Shown here one piece after another: positions 1-5,596 of a DNA stretch of 6,149 nt. The notes beneath the pieces are model-generated. The model was given only the letters and a program-made list of their open reading frames with translations. It ran no database searches and was not told the origin of the DNA. Location: assembly GCA_021767885.1 (NCBI GenBank), contig JAASSM010000125.1, positions 1-6,149 of the forward strand, written 5' to 3'. Made by a program: the position numbers and the translations under genes. The stretch is from a bacterium (GTDB lineage: Bacteria > Krumholzibacteriota > Krumholzibacteria > LZORAL124-64-63). Numbering within the stretch: the stretch's first letter is position 1; each line of letters starts with the position of its first letter.

Positions 1-31
1 GCGCGGCGTCGCCCGCCCATCCACCCCCAGG

Positions 32-43
32 CCCGCCGGCGGG
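32..43. repeat. 12-base perfect palindrome just downstream of rodA
   Basis: CCCGCCGGCGGG is its own reverse complement and begins 5 bases after the rodA stop codon. As RNA it could form only a 4-base stem with a 4-base loop, and no T-run follows on the minus strand, so it is not a standard intrinsic terminator. In DNA this GC-rich a chance origin is quite possible. Confidence 0.3.
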
Positions 44-48
44 AGCGA

Positions 49-1320
49 TCAGTCGTCGTAACGGTGCACGCTAAGGTTCAGCAGCAGCGCCACCATGAGC
101 GAGGACACCAGCAGGTTGGAACCGCCGTAGCTGATCAGTGGCAGCGGCAACCCCGTCACCGGCAGCAGCCCGGTGGTGATGGCCACGTTGACCACCACGT
201 GGAAGATGAAGTAGCTGGCCACACCCACGGCCAGCAGGCTGGTGAAGGGCCGACGGACCCGCATGGCGATGCCGACTGCCCGCAGGACCAGCACCAGGAA
301 CAGCAGCAGCAGCACCGCGGCGCCCAGCAATCCCAGCTCCTCGCCCGCCACCGAGAAGATGAAGTCGGTGTGCCGCTCGGGCAAGAAGGCCAGCCCCTTC
401 TGCGTCCCTTGCAGGTAGTGGGTGCCGAAGAGCCCTCCCGAGCCGATGGCGACCTTGGACTGGATGGCCTGGTAGCCGGTGCCCATCTCGTCACGGCCGG
501 GATCGAAGAACGTCAGGATCCGCTCCTGCTGGTAGGGCTTGAGCCGGGCCCAGACCAGCGGGATGCCCAGGCCGGCGGCGATGTTGCTCAGCAGGACCAG
601 CGTGTTGGCCGCCAGGCTCAGGCGCACGAGATAGAGCACGCCGATGAGCAGGACCAGGTACGCGGCCCACGGCCAGGGCTGGTGCAGGATCCGCTCGGAG
701 TAGAACATGATCACGGCGCTGGCGCCCGCCGAGAGCGCGGTGGCCAGCAGCAGCCCCGAGATCCCGTACCAGAAGATCATGCCGAGCCAGATGGCCAGGA
801 AGACCAGGCTGGTCCCCAGGTCCGGCTCGCGCAGGACCAGGATGGTGGGAACCAGGGCGAGGATCAGCGACCCGAGGGTCGCCAGCACCCGCGAGCCCGA
901 CTCCATGCGCCGTGCCAGCCAGGTGGCCAGCAGGACCACCAGCGCCACCTTGGCGAATTCCGACGGCTGGAGCCTGAGCGAGCCGATGGCCAGCCACCGC
1001 CGCGCGCCCGCCACCTCGGGAGCCAGCAAGAGCACCGCCACCAGCAGCACGACGGTGGCCAGGTAGCCCGGCCAGGCGAGGTTCTCCAGGTGACGCAGAG
1101 GCAGGCGGCTCAGCACGCTCACCGCCATCCACGACACCACCACCCACAGGACCTGGCGCCAGAACACGCCCTTGGGCACGTCGACGCTCATCTGCGCGTA
1201 GGATCCGCGCAGCGGCTCGGTCACCGACCAGAGCAGCGCCAGGCTGTAGACCAGCAGGGCGGCATAGACCAGCAGCAGGCGACGGTCGCCGCGGGGCAGC
1301 AGCAGGCCGGGGCGGATCAT
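49..1320 (-). CDS. rodA: RodA, SEDS-family peptidoglycan glycosyltransferase of the elongasome
   Basis: This 423-residue polytopic inner-membrane protein polymerises lipid II into glycan strands, working as a pair with the PBP2 encoded just upstream. SEDS signatures are present in order: GARRWL (105-110), LQPSEFAK (117-124), EPDLGTS (165-171), QSKVAIGSGGLFG (287-299), FLPERHTDFIF (312-322) and GLPLPLISYGGS (390-401). Asp319 in the HTD motif aligns with the essential aspartate of the large periplasmic loop in known RodA proteins. The PERHTDF form is typical of RodA, whereas FtsW usually has PEAHTDF, and the PBP2 neighbour supports RodA. It is about 50 residues longer than E. coli RodA (370). 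The extra length lies around residues 207-260 and contains two more hydrophobic stretches, so 12 rather than 10 membrane segments are plausible. The ATG overlaps the mrdA stop (ATGA, 1317-1320), and an AGGCGG lies 6 bases upstream. The protein ends in a short HRYDD tail. Confidence 0.97.
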   Translation of the reverse strand: MIRPGLLLPRGDRRLLLVYAALLVYSLALLWSVTEPLRGSYAQMSVDVPKGVFWRQVLWVVVSWMAVSVLSRLPLRHLENLAWPGYLATVVLLVAVLLLAPEVAGARRWLAIGSLRLQPSEFAKVALVVLLATWLARRMESGSRVLATLGSLILALVPTILVLREPDLGTSLVFLAIWLGMIFWYGISGLLLATALSAGASAVIMFYSERILHQPWPWAAYLVLLIGVLYLVRLSLAANTLVLLSNIAAGLGIPLVWARLKPYQQERILTFFDPGRDEMGTGYQAIQSKVAIGSGGLFGTHYLQGTQKGLAFLPERHTDFIFSVAGEELGLLGAAVLLLLFLVLVLRAVGIAMRVRRPFTSLLAVGVASYFIFHVVVNVAITTGLLPVTGLPLPLISYGGSNLLVSSLMVALLLNLSVHRYDD

Positions 1321-3119
1321 GGCGTACCGCCTGGCGTCGGGTGGGCCGCGGCCCGGGCGGAGGCTGCGGACGGATCATAGGTCTTGAGCTCGAAGTACCG
1401 GCGAAGCCACTCGCCCGCCACCGGGGCGGCCTCGGCGCCGCCGTGCCCGGCGTTCTCCAGGATCACCGCCACCGCCACCTCGGGCCGGTCCATCGGCGCG
1501 AAACACATGAACCAGGCGTGGTCGTCCCCGTGGGAATTCTCGGCGGTGCCGGTCTTGCCGGCCACCGGAACGCCCGCACGGCGAGCAGCGCGGCCCGTGC
1601 CGCGATCGACCACCTGATGCAGCGCCCTGCGGATCCACTCCATGTGCGCAGGCTGGAACGGCAGGTCCACCGGTCCGACGGCCGGCGTCTGGCCGCGGAC
1701 GAAGGTGGGACCGGGCACGTCGCCGTCGGCGGCGATCCGCGCGGCGAGCAGCGCCATCTGCAGCGGCGTGGCCAGGATCTCCCCCTGGCCGATGGCGGTG
1801 TTGAGCATCACGCCCCGGGTCCACTGGCGAGGTCCGAAGCGGCGGTCGTACCACTCGGTGGTGGGAATGTTTCCTGGCGCCTCGGCGGGATAGATCCCGG
1901 CCACGCGACTTCCCAGCCCGAAGGCCCGCGCCGCGGCCGCCAGCTGGTCCAGGTCCAGGCGCAGCCCCAGCTGGTAATAGAACACGTCGCACGAATGCGC
2001 GAGCGCACCCGCGTGGTCCAGCACGCCGTGACCGGTGCGCTTCCAGCAGCGGAACCAGCGATTGCCGAACTGGTAGCCGCCGGGACAGGGGTCGAGGATG
2101 CTGCCGGTGTCCACCACGCCGGCCTGCAGTCCCGCCAGGCTGGTGACCGCCTTGTAGAGCGAGGCCGGGGCATACGTGCCCTGCACGATCCGGTTGAAGA
2201 ACGGCTTGGCCGGATCCTCGATGAGCGCGCGCCACTGCCGGGGGCTGATGGCCGTGGTCAGCAGGTTGGCGTCGAAGGTGGGCTTGCTCACCGCCGCGAG
2301 CACCTCTCCCGACGGGATGGCCAGGGCCACCGCGCAGCCACGCCGATCGGCCACCAGGGAATCCAGGGCCACCTGCAGCGGGAGCGACAGCGTCAGCGCC
2401 ACGTCGCGGCCAGGCTGCACTGGCCGCAGCCAGACGGTCTCGCGACCCACCGTCCGGCCCGAGGCATTGACCTCCTCCAGCTTGACGCCGGCCCGGCCGC
2501 GCAGCTGCGCCTCGAAGGCCGCCTCGATGCCCTGCTTGCCGATGGTGTCGCCCACGCGGTACTCGCGGTCCGGCGGGGCGTCCGCCAGGTCCTCGGCATC
2601 CACCTCGCCGGTGTAGCCGATCACGTGGGCGAACAGGGGCCCGAAGTTGTACCGGCGGCGCAGGCGCGACTCCACGCGCACGCCCGGCAGCCCCGCGCGG
2701 CGCTCCTCCACGGCGATCAGCTGGGGCATGGTGGCGCCCCGGATCAGGGTCAGCCGGCTGCGTCCCCGGCGGCGCTGCTGGCGCAGCTGATCGACCGTCT
2801 CCTCACGCGGCAGGTCGAACCACATGATCAGCCGGGCGAGGGTGGAGTCCGGTCCACCGGCCGTGAGCGTCGCCGCCGGGATGGTGATGTCGGAGGTGAA
2901 CCGGTTGTCCGCCAGGGGCACGCCGTCGCGGTCGGTGATGCGGCCGCGGGGTGCGGGCTGCCGGAGCTGCACCTGCCGGTTCTTGAGAGCGCGCTCGCGG
3001 TAGTAATCGTGCTGGACCACCATCAGGCCGAGCAGGTTGAGTCCCAGGATGCCGAACAGCAGGCAAGCCACGCCCCGGAAGACGCGGCCGCGGACCTGTT
3101 GCGCCTGCTTGAACTCCAT
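1317..3119 (-). CDS. mrdA: Penicillin-binding protein 2 (MrdA), elongasome DD-transpeptidase
   Basis: This 600-residue class B penicillin-binding protein crosslinks the glycan made by RodA on the periplasmic side. One membrane anchor spans about residues 13-36. The N-terminal pedestal follows: APRGRITDRDGVPLADN (56-72), HVIGYTGEV (165-173) and IGKQGIEAAFEAQLRG (193-208). All three transpeptidase motifs are intact: S320-L-Y-K323 (nucleophile Ser320), S376-C-D378 (the SxD form usual for PBP2) and K522-T-G524. The sequence GHG-(x12)-CD with D343/C345, C358, H364 and C377 resembles a PBP2 zinc site. The loop after KTG is short (AENSHGDDHAWF), unlike the long E. coli loop. The C-terminal 20 residues are Ala/Pro-rich and look unstructured. 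The frame stays open far upstream into mreD and mreC, but homology starts at MEFKQ, where a GGGAGG sits 7 bases before the ATG, 2 bases after the mreD stop. Confidence 0.97.
   Translation of the reverse strand: MEFKQAQQVRGRVFRGVACLLFGILGLNLLGLMVVQHDYYRERALKNRQVQLRQPAPRGRITDRDGVPLADNRFTSDITIPAATLTAGGPDSTLARLIMWFDLPREETVDQLRQQRRRGRSRLTLIRGATMPQLIAVEERRAGLPGVRVESRLRRRYNFGPLFAHVIGYTGEVDAEDLADAPPDREYRVGDTIGKQGIEAAFEAQLRGRAGVKLEEVNASGRTVGRETVWLRPVQPGRDVALTLSLPLQVALDSLVADRRGCAVALAIPSGEVLAAVSKPTFDANLLTTAISPRQWRALIEDPAKPFFNRIVQGTYAPASLYKAVTSLAGLQAGVVDTGSILDPCPGGYQFGNRWFRCWKRTGHGVLDHAGALAHSCDVFYYQLGLRLDLDQLAAAARAFGLGSRVAGIYPAEAPGNIPTTEWYDRRFGPRQWTRGVMLNTAIGQGEILATPLQMALLAARIAADGDVPGPTFVRGQTPAVGPVDLPFQPAHMEWIRRALHQVVDRGTGRAARRAGVPVAGKTGTAENSHGDDHAWFMCFAPMDRPEVAVAVILENAGHGGAEAAPVAGEWLRRYFELKTYDPSAASARAAAHPTPGGTP
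1327..1332 (-). promoter_or_regulatory. Probable rodA ribosome-binding site inside the mrdA end
   Basis: AGGCGG on the minus strand lies 6 bases before the rodA ATG (1318-1320), within the last codons of mrdA. It is an imperfect match to the consensus. Together with the ATGA overlap it fits initiation by reinitiating ribosomes. Confidence 0.5.
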
Positions 3120-3121
3120 CC

Positions 3122-3613
3122 TCAGTCCTCCCGGCGCAGGATGCCCAGGACGTCCGCCAGGCGCAGCAGCGGCAGGCCCACCACCGCGGTGTACAGCGCG
3201 GTGGGCAGCGCGTCGGAGAACCAGGGAGCCAGGAATGCCTCGCTCTGCTGCCGGCTCTGGACCAGCAGGAACAGCGTGTCGTGCGCCAGCGTGGCCGCCA
3301 GCAGCAGCAGCGCCTCCACCAGCACCAGGCCATAGACCAGGCGGCCCCGGGTCCGGCCGACCACGGCCCCGAGCAGCGTCTTGCACAGGGCGTGCAGGCC
3401 GAGCATGGTGGGCACGGACAGGTCCTGGACCAGGCCCAGCGCCAGGCCACCCAGGGAACCGGCGCGGGCCCCCTCGGCCATGGCCAGCAGCACGATGGCG
3501 ATCACCGTGAAGTCGGGCGCGATGCCGCCGATGTCGATCACCGGCGCGACCACGTTCTCGCCGAGGAACGCCAGGAGCACCCAGGCCAGCGTGGTGCGGA
3601 CGAAATCCCTCAT
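3122..3613 (-). CDS. mreD: MreD, inner-membrane rod-shape protein
   Basis: MreD is a small integral membrane protein of the elongasome that binds MreC and helps control PBP2/RodA activity. This protein has 163 residues, the usual MreD length. About five to six hydrophobic segments are visible (roughly 6-20, 34-47, 51-64, 70-86, 92-118, 136-156). The family pattern PDF (33-35), a Gly-rich second region ending in GLVQD (60-64) and the following LGLHALCKTLLG (71-82) is recognisable. MreD sequences are poorly conserved, so position between mreC and mrdA is a large part of the call. The ATG shares four bases with the mreC stop (ATGA, 3610-3613), and only a weak GGGGA precedes it, which suggests translation coupled to mreC. 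The strongly charged RRED end leads directly into the mrdA ribosome-binding site. Confidence 0.93.
   Translation of the reverse strand: MRDFVRTTLAWVLLAFLGENVVAPVIDIGGIAPDFTVIAIVLLAMAEGARAGSLGGLALGLVQDLSVPTMLGLHALCKTLLGAVVGRTRGRLVYGLVLVEALLLLAATLAHDTLFLLVQSRQQSEAFLAPWFSDALPTALYTAVVGLPLLRLADVLGILRRED
3127..3132 (-). promoter_or_regulatory. Ribosome-binding site fixing the mrdA start
   Basis: GGGAGG on the minus strand lies 7 bases before the ATG at 3117-3119 and inside the last codons of mreD. It decides the mrdA start, because the reading frame is open for more than 200 further codons upstream through mreD and into mreC. The homology to PBP2 also begins at this ATG. Confidence 0.8.
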
Positions 3614-4524
3614 GGCGAGTCCCCGGAAGCGGCGCCCGCGGCCGCCTTCTCGCCGGCAGCAGCGGTCTGTCCGGGCATCGCCGGCTGCGCCACCGCGGCG
3701 TCCGGATCGCGCGGCGCCGCCCCCACCACGTAGACCGTCTCGTTGCGACGGAACTCGGCATGGGGCGTCACGCTGATCTCCTTGAAGATCTGATCACTGG
3801 GCGCACTGACGTCCTGCACCACGCCCACGCGCAGACCGCGCGGCACGGGGTCGTGCACCGGCCCGCCCACCTCGTCACGGACCTCGGCGATCCCCGAGGT
3901 GATCAGCAGATCCCCGGGCAGGACGTCCTCGTCCCGGCCGACCAGTTCCACCACGAAGCGCCCGGCCCGCGGTCGCAGCACCCCGAGCACCCCGGTGCGC
4001 GCGAACTCCACGCCCAGTGCCATGTCCGGCGCGGTGAGCAGCTCCACCCAGGCCGACCGGCCGTCGATCACCGTGTGGACGCGCCCCAGGAATCCGGCCC
4101 GGGTGATCACCGGCAGCTCCGGCCGCCAGCCGAGGGGCTCCAGGCTGCGCACCTGGATCATGGTCGCCAGCCGGGCGCGCTTGCGGGCCACCACCTGGCA
4201 CGGCGCCAGGGGGGCGTCCACGCCGGGCGGCAGGGCGGGGCCGGCGGCCCGCTCGGCGTCGGTGACGGCTCGCGCCCGCGCCTGCAGCTGCAACCGGAGC
4301 GTCTCCACCTCGGCCGACAGGCGGGCATTCTCCTCCCGCACGCGCAGCACGTCCTCGCAGAAGTTGCGGACCTGCCGCCACGGATTGATCAGCACCTGCG
4401 AGAGGACGTGCGAGACCTGGATCTGGGCACGGTCGGGCAGCAGCAGCAGCGTCAGCGCCACGAGGACGCAGACGGCGGAGACCACCCCGTCGGTGCGGAT
4501 GCCGGTCTGGGATGAGCGCGCCAT
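3610..4524 (-). CDS. mreC: MreC, periplasmic scaffold of the elongasome
   Basis: MreC is anchored in the inner membrane and projects into the periplasm, where it binds PBP2 and favours its active form. This protein has 304 residues. It shows a short basic N terminus, one membrane segment (about 13-30), a coiled-coil stretch rich in Arg/Glu/Leu (about 55-92), then the MreC beta-barrel domains (about 107-268). Recognisable family pieces are ARKRARLATMIQVRS (113-127), VITRAGFLGRVHTVIDGRSAWVELLT in two parts (139-154, 155-164), LPGDLLITSG (202-211) and PRGLRVGVV (228-236). Between ITSG and PRG there are about ten more residues than in the MreC proteins I remember. The last 35 residues (270-304) are Ala/Gly/Pro-rich and probably disordered. 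The start is the only in-frame ATG after the mreB stop that fits the anchor. A GGAAGGAG lies upstream, but 13 bases away, which is long. Confidence 0.96.
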   Translation of the reverse strand: MARSSQTGIRTDGVVSAVCVLVALTLLLLPDRAQIQVSHVLSQVLINPWRQVRNFCEDVLRVREENARLSAEVETLRLQLQARARAVTDAERAAGPALPPGVDAPLAPCQVVARKRARLATMIQVRSLEPLGWRPELPVITRAGFLGRVHTVIDGRSAWVELLTAPDMALGVEFARTGVLGVLRPRAGRFVVELVGRDEDVLPGDLLITSGIAEVRDEVGGPVHDPVPRGLRVGVVQDVSAPSDQIFKEISVTPHAEFRRNETVYVVGAAPRDPDAAVAQPAMPGQTAAAGEKAAAGAASGDSP

Positions 4525-4537
4525 GCCGGCCTGGAGG

Positions 4538-4545
4538 CTCCTTCC
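4538..4545 (-). promoter_or_regulatory. Likely mreC ribosome-binding site with long spacing
   Basis: GGAAGGAG on the minus strand is the best match to the 16S rRNA tail in the 49-base mreB-mreC spacer. It lies 13 bases from the ATG at 4522-4524, longer than the usual 5-9. No alternative in-frame start lies closer to it. A weaker AGG sits about 5 bases from the ATG and could be used instead. Confidence 0.5.
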
Positions 4546-4573
4546 ACGGGGGCGAGGACGACGCCGCCGCGAG

Positions 4574-5596
4574 TCAGCGCATGATCACCGGGCGATACTT
4601 CTCGAAGTCGTCGAGGATCTTGCCGGTTCCCAGCACCACGCAGAATAGCGGGTCGTCCATGAGATTGATGGGCAGGTCGGTCTGCTCGCGCAGCAACTCG
4701 GGCAGTCCCTTGAGGAGGGCCCCGCCACCGGTCAGGACGATGCCCCGATCCTTGATGTCGGCCGCCAGCTCGGGCGGCGTCTGCTCCAGGGCCTGCTTCA
4801 GGGCGTCGACGATCTGCTGCACCGGTTCCTGCAGGGCCTCGCGGATCTCCGACTGGGAGATCTTCATGGTGCGGGGGACGCCGGAGACCTGGTAGAGGCC
4901 CTTGACCTCCATCTCCTCGTCGTCGCCATGCTTGTGTGCGGAGCCGATGGTCTTCTTGATGGTCTCGGCCGTCTGGTCGCCGATGAGCAGGTTGTGGTTC
5001 TTCTTGATGTAGCCGACGATGGCCTCGTCCATCTCGTCGCCGCCGACGCGGATGGAGGTGTCGCAGACGATGCCGTTGAGGGCGATCACCGCGATCTCGG
5101 TGGTGCCGCCGCCCACGTCGATGATCATGTTGCCCGAGGGCTGGTCCACCGGCAGGCCCACGCCGATGGCCGCGGCCACCGGCTCGGCCACCAGGTAGAC
5201 CTCGCGCGCGCCCGCGTGCTTGGCGCTGTCGCGCACCGCCCGCTTCTCCACCTCCGTGATGCCCGAGGGCACGCAGATGATGATCCGCGGCGCCACGAAG
5301 TGACGCTTCTTCTGCGCCTGCTTGATGAACGCCCGCAGCATGTACTCGCAGACCTCGAAGTCGGCGATCACGCCGTCCTTCAGCGGCCGGATCGCCGCGA
5401 TGGTGTCGGGCGTCTTGCCGAGCATGGCCTTGGCCGCGGTCCCCACCGCGTAGACCTTGTCGGTGGCCTTCTCCACCGCCACCACGGAGGGCTCGTTGAG
5501 CACGATGCCCTTGCCCTTGATGTAGACCAGCGTGTTGGCGGTACCGAGGTCGATGGCGATGTCGTTGTTGAACATGCCCTGAAGGCGCTTCAGCAT
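4574..5596 (-). CDS. mreB: MreB, actin-like rod-shape-determining protein
   Basis: MreB forms ATP-dependent filaments under the inner membrane that orient the side-wall synthesis complex. This protein has 340 residues, the normal length. The actin-fold nucleotide-binding motifs are intact: phosphate 1 DLGTANTL (16-23), the EPVAAAIG segment with Glu138, the residue expected to activate water for hydrolysis (138-145), phosphate 2 DVGGGTTEIAV (160-170) and the adenosine motif GIVLTGGGALLKGL (285-298). The N terminus MLKRLQGMF is a short amphipathic stretch of the type that binds the membrane in Gram-negative MreB. GDQTAETIKKTIGSA (206-220) and a C-terminal GTGKILDDFEKY (323-334) are also family features. 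The start is supported by GAAGGA 8 bases upstream. That site and the start codon lie inside the end of radC (7-base overlap). Codon use, very rich in G or C at third positions, matches the neighbours. Confidence 0.99.
   Translation of the reverse strand: MLKRLQGMFNNDIAIDLGTANTLVYIKGKGIVLNEPSVVAVEKATDKVYAVGTAAKAMLGKTPDTIAAIRPLKDGVIADFEVCEYMLRAFIKQAQKKRHFVAPRIIICVPSGITEVEKRAVRDSAKHAGAREVYLVAEPVAAAIGVGLPVDQPSGNMIIDVGGGTTEIAVIALNGIVCDTSIRVGGDEMDEAIVGYIKKNHNLLIGDQTAETIKKTIGSAHKHGDDEEMEVKGLYQVSGVPRTMKISQSEIREALQEPVQQIVDALKQALEQTPPELAADIKDRGIVLTGGGALLKGLPELLREQTDLPINLMDDPLFCVVLGTGKILDDFEKYRPVIMR

Noticed and set aside
1..24. Possible start of another minus-strand gene after rodA (GTG at 22-24 or ATG at 18-20)
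   Set aside because: Only six to eight codons fit before the window edge, the two starts are in different frames, and neither has a well-spaced ribosome-binding site. A further operon gene is possible but cannot be supported.
298..318. CAGCAG trinucleotide runs here and near 3300 and 4440
   Set aside because: On the coding strand these are CTG leucine codons in membrane segments of RodA, MreD and MreC, so they reflect codon choice and not a repeat element.
64..1380. Plus-strand open frame of 438 codons opposite rodA
   Set aside because: Its translation is dominated by Gln, His, Gly and Arg because it reads the reverse of Leu- and Val-rich membrane codons. It has no domain and no credible ribosome-binding site.
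1341..3335. Plus-strand open frame of 664 codons opposite mrdA and mreD
   Set aside because: The translation is rich in Arg, His, Gln, Gly and Ala with no recognisable domain, as expected when GC-rich codons are read on the opposite strand. The minus strand here encodes an unmistakable PBP2.
3120..3761. N-terminal extension of the mrdA frame to 814 codons
   Set aside because: The extension overlaps all of mreD and part of mreC, reads as Arg/Gly/Pro-rich noise, and PBP2 homology plus a good ribosome-binding site begin at 3119.
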